Counted from the stretch's first letter, positions 8,786 through 17,770 are shown. The stretch is 46,499 bases of DNA from Stenotrophomonas cyclobalanopsidis (GCF_008710035.1 NZ_VYKI01000023.1:1-46499), one strand, 5' to 3'. The notes: a model not told the origin generated them from the letters alone. Made by a program: numbers and translations.

Positions 8786-9876
8786 AGATCACCGCCATCG
8801 AACTGGGCATGCTGCGCGTGCCGCTGAAGACCCCCTTCAAGACCGCCCTGCGCACGGTGGAAACCGTGGAAGACGTGGTGGTGCTGATCCGCACCGACAC
8901 CGGCAACACCGGCTACGGCGAAGCGCCGGCCACTGCAGTCATCACCGGCGATACCCACGGCTCGATCATCGAAGCGATCCGCCACTTCATCGCCCCGCGC
9001 CTGATCGGCCAGGACGTGGTCAACCTCAACCACCTGTGCGCGCTGGTGCAGACCGCCATGGAGCGCAACACCAGCGCCAAGGCGGCGGTGGAAATCGCTC
9101 TGTACGACCTGTGGGCGCAGCTGCACGGCGCACCGCTGTACCAGATGCTGGGGGGTGGCGATCCGGTCATCACCACCGACATCACCATCAGCGTGGACTA
9201 CATCGACAAAATGGTGGCCGATTCGCTGTCGGCCATCGAGCGCGGTTTCGAGTCGCTGAAGATCAAGGTGGGCAAGGACATCGGCCTGGACATCGAGCGC
9301 GTCAAGGCGATCCATGCCGCTGTGCAGGGCCGCGCCCTGCTGCGCCTGGATGCCAACCAGGGCTGGACCGCCAAGCAGGCCGTGCATGCCATGCGCACGC
9401 TGGAAGACGCCGGCGTGGTACTGGAGCTGCTGGAGCAGCCGGTGAAGGCGGCCGACATCAGCGGCCTGAAGTACGTCACCGACCGCGTCAACACACCGGT
9501 GATGGCCGACGAAAGCGTGTTCAGCCCGAGCCAGGTGATGGACCTGATCCAGCAGCGCGCGGCCGACATCATCAACATCAAGCTGATGAAGACCGGCGGC
9601 CTGTCCAACGCGATCCGCATCGCCGATATCGCCGGCATCTACGGCGTGCCGTGCATGATCGGCTGCATGATCGAATCGAGCATCAGCGTGGCCGCCGCCG
9701 TGCACCTGGCCGTGGCCAAGAGCGATGTGATCACCAAGGTCGACCTGGACGGCCCCTCGCTGGGCCAGTTCGACCCGGTCAGCGGCGGCGTGCATTTCAA
9801 CGAATCGGAGATCAGCATCAGCGACGTAGCGGGGCTGGGCATCACCGAAGTGCGCGGCCTGGAGATGCTGGGTTGA
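8782..9876 (+). CDS. ycjG: L-Ala-D/L-Glu epimerase (enolase superfamily)
   Basis: Cytoplasmic enzyme that converts L-Ala-D-Glu, a product of murein peptide digestion, into L-Ala-L-Glu so that normal peptidases can use it. At 364 aa it has family length. The catalytic and metal residues are all present and in the expected register: K160 and K162 (LKIKVGK), D190 (RLDANQ), E218 (LLEQP), D243 (MADES) and K267 (NIKLMK). Start overlaps the upstream peptidase stop by four bases. This is the most diagnostic gene of the locus. The symbol is taken from the E. coli enzyme. Confidence 0.92.
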   Translation: MKITAIELGMLRVPLKTPFKTALRTVETVEDVVVLIRTDTGNTGYGEAPATAVITGDTHGSIIEAIRHFIAPRLIGQDVVNLNHLCALVQTAMERNTSAKAAVEIALYDLWAQLHGAPLYQMLGGGDPVITTDITISVDYIDKMVADSLSAIERGFESLKIKVGKDIGLDIERVKAIHAAVQGRALLRLDANQGWTAKQAVHAMRTLEDAGVVLELLEQPVKAADISGLKYVTDRVNTPVMADESVFSPSQVMDLIQQRAADIINIKLMKTGGLSNAIRIADIAGIYGVPCMIGCMIESSISVAAAVHLAVAKSDVITKVDLDGPSLGQFDPVSGGVHFNESEISISDVAGLGITEVRGLEMLG

Positions 9877-9883
9877 TTCGCGC

Positions 9884-9944
9884 AGTCGAGCACGGCTCGA
9901 CTCTACGAGGGCCGCACCCCAGTAGATCCACGCCATGCGTGGAT
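9884..9944. repeat. Two SMAG palindromes of different stem types
   Basis: An inverted copy at 9884-9906 (stem AGTCGAGC) and a direct copy at 9922-9944 (GTAG then ATCCACGC/GCGTGGAT). They occupy the gap between the epimerase and the regulator gene. Confidence 0.85.
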
Positions 9945-9991
9945 GCTGTAGACCACGCCACAGAACGCCAACCCACGCCCGGACACCCCGC

Positions 9992-10840
9992 ATGCCGCCC
10001 CTGCTGAAAATCCGGACCGAGCGCGGGCAGATGTCGGCCATCGAACGCCGCATCGCCGATTTCATCCTCGACAACGCCCACCTGCTGCGCGACTACTCTT
10101 CGCAGCAGCTGGCCAGCGCGCTGGGCATCAGCCAGTCCAGCGTGGTCAAGTTCAGCCAGAAGCTGGGCTTCAAGGGCTACCCGGACCTGAAGTATTCCAT
10201 CGGCCAGGACGTGGCCCGCGCCGGTGCCGACCCGCAGCAGGCACCGGACGAACCGGACAACGCCGATCACTACCTGCGCCTGGGCGATGCCCTGCGCCGC
10301 AGCAAGGCCCAGGCCGAGGAAGAGACCCGCCAGGCCAACCCGCGCGAGGAGATCGAACGCATCGTGCAGCTGCTGGACGGTGCGCCCAAGCTGTTCGTGT
10401 ACGGGCTGGGCGATGACGGCCTGTTCGCGCGCGAATTCGCCATGCGCCTGTCCCTGCTCGGCCTGCTGGTGGTGCCGCACACCGATCCGGTGCTGCTGCT
10501 GGCCAACCTGTCGGCCGCACGCCGGCGTGATGCGCTGCTGGTGTTCTCCGAATACGGCAACCTGCCGCAGCTTTCGCAGCTGTCGCGGCAGTTCCAGAAC
10601 ATGGGCGGCAAGGTGGTGTCGATCACCCGCCACACCGCCAACCCGCTGCGCGCGCACGCCGATGCCTCGCTGGGCGTATGCGCCTACGACCGAACGCCGC
10701 AGGTGGCGCAGCTGCTGTACCGTAGCGCCATGCATGCCCTGCTCGACTTCCTGTTCGTGCTGCTCTGCCACGCCAATCCAGATCGCCAGCGGCAACTTGC
10801 GGTGAACCTGGAACGCATTGACCACCTGCTCGATTCCTGA
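9992..10840 (+). CDS. RpiR/MurR-family transcriptional regulator with atypical SIS domain
   Basis: A 282-aa DNA-binding regulator. Residues about 1-75 form the RpiR helix-turn-helix (ALGISQSSVVKFSQKLGFKG), and about 115-260 an SIS domain. In RpiR proteins the SIS domain usually binds a sugar phosphate through serines in G-x-G-x-S and S-x-S-G; here these read GLGDD and SEYGN, so the sugar-phosphate pocket looks altered. That suggests a different ligand, possibly a peptide product of the locus (inference). ATG 9992 is chosen because the conserved domain starts shortly after it. Likely controls the surrounding cell-wall peptide genes. Confidence 0.85.
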   Translation: MPPLLKIRTERGQMSAIERRIADFILDNAHLLRDYSSQQLASALGISQSSVVKFSQKLGFKGYPDLKYSIGQDVARAGADPQQAPDEPDNADHYLRLGDALRRSKAQAEEETRQANPREEIERIVQLLDGAPKLFVYGLGDDGLFAREFAMRLSLLGLLVVPHTDPVLLLANLSAARRRDALLVFSEYGNLPQLSQLSRQFQNMGGKVVSITRHTANPLRAHADASLGVCAYDRTPQVAQLLYRSAMHALLDFLFVLLCHANPDRQRQLAVNLERIDHLLDS

Positions 10841-10855
10841 CCGGAGCGCCTGCTG

Positions 10856-11617
10856 ATGAAGCCGCTGTCCCGCCTTGTCACCGCCGCGCTGCTGCTGGCC
10901 GCGTCGCTGTCCCTCCACGCCGCGCCGCTGGATGGCGCGCGGCAATTGATCGTGGTCACCAGCGAGGGCTGGGACAGTACCCAGGGCCAGCTGCAGGCCT
11001 TCGTGCGCGATGGCAAGGGCTGGCGCGCGCAGGGCACGGCCTTCCCGGTGTCGCTGGGCCGCAGCGGCAGCGCCTGGGGCCTGGGCCTGCACCCGGCACA
11101 GGGTGACGGCCCGCAGAAGCAGGAAGGCGATGGCCGCAGCCCGGCCGGCGTGTTCGCGCTGGGCAGTGCGTTCGGTTATGCCGGCACGCGCCCGGGTACC
11201 GCGATGGCCTACCAGCCGATGCTCGACAGCAGCTACTGCATGGATGTGCCGGCCTCGCCGTTCTACAACCGCATTGTCGATGCGGCCAAGGTCGGCCGCG
11301 CCGCCGTGGAGGGCTCCACCGAACCGATGCGGCTGGACCTGCACGACAGCGGCGACGTGCGTTACCAGGAAGGCTTCGTGATCGCGCACAACCCGCAGAA
11401 CCAGCCCGGCAAGGGCAGCTGCATCTTCGCCCACCTGTGGCGCCAGCCCGGTGAGGCGACCGCCGGCTGCACGGCCATGCCGCAGGCGCGCATGCAGGCG
11501 CTGCTGGATTGGCTGCGGCCGCAGGACACGCCGCGCTTCGTGCTGCTGCCGCGCGCCGAGTACGCGCGCCTGCAGGCGCAGTGGCAGCTGCCCGCGTTGA
11601 CCGGAGCACGCTGGTGA
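10856..11617 (+). CDS. Exported YkuD (L,D-transpeptidase-fold) protein
   Basis: A 253-aa protein with a signal peptide (about 1-22) and a YkuD catalytic domain ending at Cys205 in the motif TAGCTAM, preceded by a His (CIFAHLW). Classical L,D-transpeptidases have S-H-G-C-x-R; this one has T-A-G-C-T-A, a variant seen in a subgroup whose reaction is unclear, so transpeptidase versus L,D-carboxypeptidase activity stays open. It begins 15 bases after the regulator and its stop overlaps the GTG of the permease (GTGA), so the three genes form one transcription unit. Confidence 0.8.
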   Translation: MKPLSRLVTAALLLAASLSLHAAPLDGARQLIVVTSEGWDSTQGQLQAFVRDGKGWRAQGTAFPVSLGRSGSAWGLGLHPAQGDGPQKQEGDGRSPAGVFALGSAFGYAGTRPGTAMAYQPMLDSSYCMDVPASPFYNRIVDAAKVGRAAVEGSTEPMRLDLHDSGDVRYQEGFVIAHNPQNQPGKGSCIFAHLWRQPGEATAGCTAMPQARMQALLDWLRPQDTPRFVLLPRAEYARLQAQWQLPALTGARW

Positions 11618-12912
11618 GCGCCCAGAACGAGCCGCAGCTGCAGCGCGCGGTCAGCCGCTGGCAGATCGTCGGCCTGTCGATCAACGATGTCATCGGCAGC
11701 GGCATCTACCTGCTGCCCGCCGCCACCGTCGCCCTGCTTGGCCCCTTCAGCCTGTGGGGCGTGGTCGCCGCTGGCATCGTCGTGGCGCTGCTGGTGCTGT
11801 GCTACGCGCAGGCCGCCAGCTACTTCGATGAGCCCGGCGGCAGCTACCTGTATGCGCGCGAGGCGTTCGGCCGCTTCGCCGGCTTCGAGATCGGCTGGAT
11901 GATCTGGCTGACCCGCATCAGCTCGGCCGCCGCGCTCAGCAATGCGCTGGCCGATGCAGTCGCGCGCTTCTGGCCGTGGGCCGGCGCCGGCCTGGGCCGC
12001 ATCGCGGTGACCGTGGTCTCGCTGGGCTTCCTCACCGGGGTCAACGTCCTCGGCGTGCGCTCGGCGGCGCGTACCGGCATCGTGCTGGTCATCGGCAAGA
12101 TGCTGCCGCTGCTGCTGTTCGTGGCCATCGGCGCGTTCTACATCGACCCGCAGCTGGCGTTCTCCGGCCAGCGCCCGGACCCGCACGACCTGCAACGCAT
12201 GGGCGAGGCCGCGCTTCTGCTGCTGTACGCCTATGCCGGTTTCGAGAACATCCCGGCCGCCGCAGGTGAATACCGCAACCCGCGCCGCGACATCCCGTTC
12301 GCGCTGATCACCATGATCGTCACCGTCACCGTCATCTACGGTGCGGTGCAGCTGGTGGCGCAGGGCACGCTGGCAGGCCTGGCCGGTTCGGCCACGCCGC
12401 TGGCCGATGCCGCCGCCGGTTTCGGTGGCGAAGCCCTGGCACTGATCCTCACCGTCGGCGCCACCATCTCCATCCTCGGCACCAACAGCAACACGATGAT
12501 GATGGGCCCGCGCTTCCTGTTCGCCCTGGCCCGCGATGGCTACGGCCCGAAGGTGCTGGCGCAGGTGCATCCGCGCTTCCGCACGCCGGCCGCGGCGATC
12601 TTCTGCCAAGGGCTGATCGCGCTGGGGCTGGCCCTGTCCGGTTCGTTCGTGCAGCTGGCCCTGCTCTCGATGACCACACGCCTGTTCGCCTACATCGGCA
12701 CGGCGGCGGCGGTGCTGGTGCTGGCCAAGCGCTACGCCGACCGGCCGGGCGCACTGAAGCTGCCCGGTGGCCCGCTCATTCCGGTGCTGGCCCTGCTGCT
12801 GTGCGTGGGCCTGTTCGCCAGTGCCAGCTGGCAGAACATTGCCGCCGCGCTGGTCGCCTTCGCCATTGGCGCGGTGATCTACAAGCTGCCGCGCAAGGCC
12901 GACGCGACCTGA
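11614..12912 (+). CDS. APC-superfamily amino acid permease
   Basis: A 432-aa inner-membrane transporter with about 12 hydrophobic segments. The N-terminal GSGIYLLPA-type motif of the amino acid-polyamine-organocation superfamily is clear, and AYAGFENIPAAAGE matches the conserved TM6 region. GTG 11614 is used because it overlaps the YkuD stop and begins the family sequence; the longer frame upstream is a shadow of ykuD. In this locus the likely cargo is an amino acid or short peptide freed from the wall, such as D-Ala or Glu, but specificity cannot be read. Confidence 0.88.
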   Translation: MSAQNEPQLQRAVSRWQIVGLSINDVIGSGIYLLPAATVALLGPFSLWGVVAAGIVVALLVLCYAQAASYFDEPGGSYLYAREAFGRFAGFEIGWMIWLTRISSAAALSNALADAVARFWPWAGAGLGRIAVTVVSLGFLTGVNVLGVRSAARTGIVLVIGKMLPLLLFVAIGAFYIDPQLAFSGQRPDPHDLQRMGEAALLLLYAYAGFENIPAAAGEYRNPRRDIPFALITMIVTVTVIYGAVQLVAQGTLAGLAGSATPLADAAAGFGGEALALILTVGATISILGTNSNTMMMGPRFLFALARDGYGPKVLAQVHPRFRTPAAAIFCQGLIALGLALSGSFVQLALLSMTTRLFAYIGTAAAVLVLAKRYADRPGALKLPGGPLIPVLALLLCVGLFASASWQNIAAALVAFAIGAVIYKLPRKADAT

Positions 12913-12988
12913 TCTTCACGCAACCGGCCCGGGCGTTTAACCGCTGCACGGGCACGATCAAGCCTCGTCCCCACACGGAGCCTGACCG

Positions 12989-13333
12989 ATGCCCGACTAC
13001 CAGATTCCCGGCCGCGTGCCGGATGACAGCACCCAGCGCGACACCTTCACCGACTACTGGCGCGATCGCTATACCGCTGAGCCCTACTACGACGACACCC
13101 TGCTCTTTGACGATTACGAGCCCGCCTACCGCATCGGCCATGCCGCGCGTGCGCAGGAAACGCGGGCTGACCAGATCATCCGCGCCTACGAGCAGGTCGA
13201 AGCCGAGCTGCAGGGCCGCTGGGTCAGTGAACGCGGTACGAGCCGGCTGGAATGGGAGCAGGCCCGCGCGGCCGTGCGCCGTGGCTGGGATGACGCCCAC
13301 GTGGCCGATCCGCGTCTCGTACGCGGCAGCTGA
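12989..13333 (+). CDS. Conserved small acidic protein of unknown function
   Basis: A 114-aa protein, rich in Asp/Glu/Arg and aromatic residues, with no signal peptide or membrane segment. The sequence begins [11 protein letters not shown], has acidic tyrosine-rich stretches ([16 protein letters not shown]) and a helical second half. Codon use looks coding and a T-tailed hairpin follows. I do not recognise a characterised family. It stands alone between the permease and the dehydrogenase-like gene. Confidence 0.7.
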   Translation: MPDYQIPGRVPDDSTQRDTFTDYWRDRYTAEPYYDDTLLFDDYEPAYRIGHAARAQETRADQIIRAYEQVEAELQGRWVSERGTSRLEWEQARAAVRRGWDDAHVADPRLVRGS

Positions 13334-13355
13334 TGACTGCCGCGGTTGATCGTGG

Positions 13356-13382
13356 AGAGCCGAGCCCATGCTCGGCTCTTTT
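13356..13382 (+). terminator. SMAG-derived rho-independent terminator
   Basis: AGAGCCGAGC-CCAT-GCTCGGCTCT followed by TTTT. The stem is the common SMAG stem and a GTGG in place of GTAG precedes it, so a repeat element seems to act as terminator for the small protein gene. Confidence 0.75.
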
Positions 13383-13527
13383 CGTATCCGGCACGCAAGG
13401 CCACCGCCTGCAGCACCGGCCCAGCGCTCGGCTGCCGCTGCGCGACAGGACCTTTGGACCACGCGTCTCTTCACTTCGGTGGTGTACAACGGGGCTTGGC
13501 CATCCGCATCCCCACCTGGAGATACCC

Positions 13528-14706
13528 ATGACCCGTCCTGCCAAACGTGCGCCCCTGCTGCTCGCCATGGGCCTGCTGCCCATCCTCGCCACCACCGCCT
13601 GCAATGCCGCCGGTCCAGATACCGCAGCCGCTGCGCAGGACACGCCCGCAGCGACCAGCGCCGACCAGCGCCCGTTCACCGCCACCGAAGTCAGCCGTTT
13701 CGACCAGCCGTGGGCGATGACCTTCCTGCCCGATGGCAGCCTGCTGGTCACCGAAAAGCGCGGCAAGCTGCAGCACCTGGATCTGACCAGCGGCCAGAAG
13801 CACGAGATCACCGGCGTGCCGAAGGTGGCCTACGGCGGCCAGGGCGGCTTCGGCGATGTCATCCTGCATCCTGATTTCGCCCGCAACAACGTGGTCTACG
13901 TCAGCTACGCCGAAGAAGGCACGCTCGACACCCGCGGCGCGGCCGTGGCGCGCGCCACCCTGGCACTGAATGCCGATGGCAGCGGTGCGCTGAAGGATCT
14001 GAAGGTGATCTGGCGGCAGACGCCCAAGGTCAGTGGGCAGGGCCACTACGGCCACCGCCTCGCCTTCGGCCCGGACGGCAAACTGTGGATCAGCTCGAGC
14101 GAGCGCCAGAAATTCGATCCGGCCCAGGACATGAGCGGCAACCTCGGCAAGATCATCCGCCTCAACGACGATGGCAGCGTGCCGGCGGACAATCCCTTCG
14201 CCTCGCAGGGCGGCGTCGCCGCCCAGGTGTGGTCGCTGGGCCATCGCAATGTGCTGGGCATCGCCTTCGACGCCAACGGCAAGCTGTGGGCGCAGGAAAT
14301 GGGCCCGGCCGGCGGCGACGAACTGAACCTGATCCAGCGCGGCGCCAACTATGGCTACCCGATCGTCTCCAACGGCGACCACTACGATGGCCGCCCGATT
14401 CCCGACCACGACACCCGTCCGGAATTCGCCGCACCGAAGGTGACCTGGAACCCGGTGATCTCGCCGGCCGGCCTGATGTTCTACAGCGGCAGCCTGTTCC
14501 CGCAGTGGAAGGGCAGCGCCTTCATCGGTGGCCTGTCCTCCACCTCGCTGGTGCGGGTGGCCTTCGATGGCGAGAACGCACGCGAAGCCGAGCGCTTCAA
14601 CATGGGCGAGCGCATCCGCGAAGTGGAACAGGGCCCCGATGGCGCACTGTGGCTGCTGGAAGACGGCAGCAAGGCCCGCCTGCTGAAGCTGACCCCGAAA
14701 GCCTGA
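13528..14706 (+). CDS. Exported PQQ-dependent sugar dehydrogenase-like protein (GSDH family)
   Basis: A 392-aa beta-propeller protein of the soluble aldose sugar dehydrogenase family, expected in the periplasm. It has a signal region (about 1-25); a Cys at about 26 (ATTACN) has a poor lipobox, so lipoprotein status is uncertain. The propeller runs from [13 protein letters not shown] to the end, with family motifs [38 protein letters not shown] and NYGYP. SD GGAGA lies six bases before ATG 13528. No PQQ synthesis genes are present in the window. The sugar substrate is unknown. Confidence 0.87.
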   Translation: MTRPAKRAPLLLAMGLLPILATTACNAAGPDTAAAAQDTPAATSADQRPFTATEVSRFDQPWAMTFLPDGSLLVTEKRGKLQHLDLTSGQKHEITGVPKVAYGGQGGFGDVILHPDFARNNVVYVSYAEEGTLDTRGAAVARATLALNADGSGALKDLKVIWRQTPKVSGQGHYGHRLAFGPDGKLWISSSERQKFDPAQDMSGNLGKIIRLNDDGSVPADNPFASQGGVAAQVWSLGHRNVLGIAFDANGKLWAQEMGPAGGDELNLIQRGANYGYPIVSNGDHYDGRPIPDHDTRPEFAAPKVTWNPVISPAGLMFYSGSLFPQWKGSAFIGGLSSTSLVRVAFDGENAREAERFNMGERIREVEQGPDGALWLLEDGSKARLLKLTPKA

Positions 14707-14711
14707 CCCCG

Positions 14712-14735
14712 GTAGTGCCGACCGCTGGCCGGCAT
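14712..14735 (+). repeat. SMAG palindrome
   Basis: GTAG followed by TGCCGACC/GGCCGGCAT-type stem, just after the dehydrogenase-like gene. Confidence 0.7.
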
Positions 14736-14746
14736 CGCCCTTACCC

Positions 14747-14780
14747 GACGGCCCCGCATCACGCGGGGCCGTCTGCATTT
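14747..14780 (+). terminator. Hairpin between convergent genes
   Basis: GACGGCCCCGC-ATCAC-GCGGGGCCGTC, an 11-bp perfect stem, followed by TGCATTT. It ends the dehydrogenase-like transcript and faces the lipoprotein gene from the other strand. Confidence 0.75.
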
Positions 14781-15351
14781 ACTGGATGGTGCCGACCTTC
14801 ACCTCGGTACGGGCGCAGGCCTTGTCCAGGCACTCGCCGGTCAGCCAGACCTGGCCATCGCCGATCATCACGCCCTGCTGGTTGACGAAGACCTTGTCGA
14901 ACGCCTGCTCGGACATCGCCTTGATCACCGCCGGGGTGATGATCTTTTCGTAGTTGCGCTGGAACTCGCCCGGGCCGGTGATCTTCTTGCCACCGGCGAT
15001 GTTCAGCGGGAAGCGCACTTCTTCGACCACTGCGGCGCGGTCACCGCCAACCACGGCGGTCTTGAATGCGTTGAACACCTTCTCGTACTGCGCGGCATCG
15101 CCCAGCACGCTGTCGATGCGCGCGCGCGCATCGCCTTCATCGGCGGCTGCGGCGGGCGCAGGGGCTTCGCTGGCGTGCTCGGCCGCGGCCTGCGGCGCAG
15201 CGGCCGGGTCAGGCGTGCTGCTGGCGGCAGCTTCAGCCGGCGTGGAACCGGTCATCGGCGGCGGCGCATCGGCGGCAGGCTCGGCCGGCGGTGCCGGCTG
15301 CGAACACGCAGCCAGCAGCAGGGCCGGAATCAGGAAAGCAATCTTGCGCAT
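14779..15351 (-). CDS. Putative lipoprotein of unknown function
   Basis: A 190-aa lipoprotein. Lipobox LLAAC puts the acylated Cys at residue 16. A low-complexity Ala/Pro/Glu linker (about 18-75) leads to a small C-terminal domain (about 80-190) with FPLNIAGGKKI and two Cys in GECLDKACA that may form a disulfide. No characterised family recognised. ATG 15351 is chosen because the signal peptide begins there; upstream residues come from SMAG repeats. Confidence 0.78.
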   Translation of the reverse strand: MRKIAFLIPALLLAACSQPAPPAEPAADAPPPMTGSTPAEAAASSTPDPAAAPQAAAEHASEAPAPAAAADEGDARARIDSVLGDAAQYEKVFNAFKTAVVGGDRAAVVEEVRFPLNIAGGKKITGPGEFQRNYEKIITPAVIKAMSEQAFDKVFVNQQGVMIGDGQVWLTGECLDKACARTEVKVGTIQ

Positions 15352-15382
15352 GCGCGGGCTCCATCGAATGAATGCCCCGATG

Positions 15383-15447
15383 GTAGCGCCGGGCCATGCC
15401 CGGCGTGTTTGCCATGGGTGAGGACGCCGGGCATGGCCCGGCGCCAC
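15383..15447. repeat. Inverted pair of SMAG palindromes
   Basis: 15383-15405 (GTAG then CGCCGGGC/GCCCGGCG) and its mirror copy at 15425-15447. Together they could fold into one long hairpin between the beta-glucosidase stop and the lipoprotein start. Confidence 0.88.
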
Positions 15448-15457
15448 CACTCCGCGG

Positions 15458-17632
15458 TCAGGCCTTCAGCAGCTCGAACTGCACCGCTTCGCCAGACGCC
15501 GACGAAGCACACACCCACACGTCGAACTGGCCCGGCTCGGCACGCAGCACGCCGTCGCGGCCGGTGAAGGCCAGCTGCTCGCGGGTCAGGCTGAAGCTCA
15601 CCTCGGTCGACTCACCCGGCTGCAGGGCGACCTTGCGGAAGTCCTTCAGCTCGCGCACCGGCCGCACGCGGCTGGCCACACGGTCGTGGATGTACAGCTG
15701 CACCACTTCCTCACCGGCCACGGCGCTGGTGTTGGTCAGCGTGGTGGTCACGGTCAGGGTGTCGTCCCAGCCCAGCTGGGCCGCGCTCAGCTGCGGCACG
15801 CCGTAGGCGAACGTAGCGTAGCCGATGCCGTGGCCGAACGGATACAGCGGCTCGTTCGGAATCTCGCGCCAGCGTGCCTTGAACTCCGACATGGTCGGCA
15901 GTTCCGGGCGGCCGGTGCGCGGGTGGTTGTAGAAGTACGGCTGCTGGCCGGACACCTGCGGGAAGCTGACCGGCAGGCGGCCGGACGGGCTGTAATCGCC
16001 GAACAGCACATCCGCCACCGCGTGGCCGGTCTGCGTGCCCAGGTACCAGGTGACCGCCACGGCATGCGCATTGCGCACCGCACCCTGCAGCGCCAGCGCG
16101 CGACCATTGCGCAGCAGCACCACCAGCGGCTTGCCGGTCATCGCCACGGCCTCGGCCAGCGCCTGCTGTGCCGGCGGCAGGGTGATTTCCACGCGCGACT
16201 GCGCTTCACCGCTGTAACGCTGCGGTTCGCCCAGTGCCAGCACCACCACGTCGGCGCGCAGTGCAGCGGCCACGGCCGCTTCGGTGCCACCCGGAATCGC
16301 CGCTTCCAGCTCGCTGCCCGGCACGATCTCCAGCAGCGCTTCATCGCCGATGGCGGCGCGCACACCGGTTTCCAGATCCACGTAGCGCTGCTTGTCGCCG
16401 AACAGGGTCCAGCAGCCTTCGATGTTCTCGCGGTCCTGCACGAACGGGCCGATCAGGGCGATCTTCTGCCCGGTCTTCTGCAGCGGCAGCACGTTGTCGC
16501 GGTTGTTCAGCAGCACGATCGAGCGGCGCGCGGCATCGCGCGACAGCTCGTCATGGGCGGCAATGTACGAGGTATCTGCTTCGCGCGCCGGGTCCAGCGA
16601 ACGGTACGGATCGTCGAACAGGCCGATGGTTTCCTTCAGCCACAGGATGCGGCGCACGCCTTCATCCAGCACGGCCATCGGCACTTCGCCGCTCTCGACC
16701 AGGCCCGGCAGGTGCTCGGCGTAGAAGCCGCTCTGCATGCTCAGGTCCAGGCCGGCGGTGAAGGCCTTGGCGGTGGCGTCACGGTCGTCGGCGGCATAGC
16801 CGTGGGCGACCAGTTCCATGTCGGCGGTGTAATCGGAGATCACCACGCCCGGGAACTTCCACTCACCGCGCAGGATGTCGGTCAGCAGTTCGGCATTGGC
16901 GCTGGCCGGCACGCCGTTGATGTCGTTGAACGAGGACATCACGGTGATCGCGCCGGCGTCGAAAGCGGCCTTGAACGGCGGCAGGTGCACGTCGCGCAGG
17001 GTCTGCGGCGAGATGTCCACCATGTTGTATTCCATGCCGGCCATCACCGCGCCATAGGCGGCGAAGTGCTTGGGCGTGGCCAGCAGCGAATCGGCGGCGC
17101 GCAGGTCGCCGCCCTGGAAACCGCGCACGCGGGCGGCGGCGAAGGCGCAGCCCAGCACCACGTCCTCACCGGCACCCTCGGCGCCACGGCCCCAGCGCTG
17201 GTCGCGGGCGATGTCCACGGCCGGTGCGTAGGTCCAGTGCAGGCCGGCGGCGGTGGCCTCGACGGCGGTGGCACGGGCGGTGCGCTCGGCCAGGTCCGGT
17301 TCGAAGCTGGCGGCTTCGCCCAGCGGGATCGGGAACACGGTGCGCATGCCGTGGATGACGTCGGCGGCCAGGATCACCGGGATGCCCAGGCGGCTCTCCT
17401 CGGTGGCGACCTGCTGGATGCGCCGGCCCAGTTCGGCGCCCACGCCGTTGAACAGCGAGCCGACCTTGCCTTCGCGCACCTGCTGCAGCACCTGGTCGGC
17501 GTTGCGCACGTTGGCTTCCGGGTTCACGTCCGGGGCGAACGGGCGGACCATGTCCGCGAAGACACCCAGCTGGCCGACCTTTTCCTCGACGGTCATCTGG
17601 GCAATGAGGGATTCGATGCGATCGGAGGCCAC
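15458..17632 (-). CDS. bglX: Glycoside hydrolase family 3 beta-glucosidase
   Basis: A 724-aa GH3 enzyme releasing terminal glucose from beta-glucosides. The N-terminal TIM-barrel domain carries KHF (188-190) and the nucleophile Asp267 in VISDYTAD. The alpha/beta sandwich domain follows, then a C-terminal fibronectin-III-like domain (from about 630). Unlike E. coli BglX no signal peptide is visible, so the enzyme is probably cytoplasmic, or the true start lies elsewhere. GTG 17632 has AAGGA six bases upstream. A LacI-type operator sits 13 bases before the start. The gene stands alone, without a sugar transporter nearby. Confidence 0.88.
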   Translation of the reverse strand: MASDRIESLIAQMTVEEKVGQLGVFADMVRPFAPDVNPEANVRNADQVLQQVREGKVGSLFNGVGAELGRRIQQVATEESRLGIPVILAADVIHGMRTVFPIPLGEAASFEPDLAERTARATAVEATAAGLHWTYAPAVDIARDQRWGRGAEGAGEDVVLGCAFAAARVRGFQGGDLRAADSLLATPKHFAAYGAVMAGMEYNMVDISPQTLRDVHLPPFKAAFDAGAITVMSSFNDINGVPASANAELLTDILRGEWKFPGVVISDYTADMELVAHGYAADDRDATAKAFTAGLDLSMQSGFYAEHLPGLVESGEVPMAVLDEGVRRILWLKETIGLFDDPYRSLDPAREADTSYIAAHDELSRDAARRSIVLLNNRDNVLPLQKTGQKIALIGPFVQDRENIEGCWTLFGDKQRYVDLETGVRAAIGDEALLEIVPGSELEAAIPGGTEAAVAAALRADVVVLALGEPQRYSGEAQSRVEITLPPAQQALAEAVAMTGKPLVVLLRNGRALALQGAVRNAHAVAVTWYLGTQTGHAVADVLFGDYSPSGRLPVSFPQVSGQQPYFYNHPRTGRPELPTMSEFKARWREIPNEPLYPFGHGIGYATFAYGVPQLSAAQLGWDDTLTVTTTLTNTSAVAGEEVVQLYIHDRVASRVRPVRELKDFRKVALQPGESTEVSFSLTREQLAFTGRDGVLRAEPGQFDVWVCASSASGEAVQFELLKA

Positions 17633-17644
17633 CAGCTGTCCTTA

Positions 17645-17658
17645 TGAAAACGTTTACA
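17645..17658. promoter_or_regulatory. LacI/GalR-family operator
   Basis: TGAAAACGTTTACA is a near-perfect palindrome centred on the CG step typical of LacI-family sites. It lies between positions -13 and -26 relative to the bglX start codon, where a bound repressor would block transcription. No LacI-type gene is in the window. Confidence 0.7.
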
Positions 17659-17770
17659 AGCCCGGCATTCTAGCGTTCCCGGGCCATTTGGCGAGAGGTT
17701 TCGTCATTCAGTTTCGTGCGCCCGCCCACAGTCTGGGCGGCCCATACGGGGGCGGACGCGAGGGTGGAGC

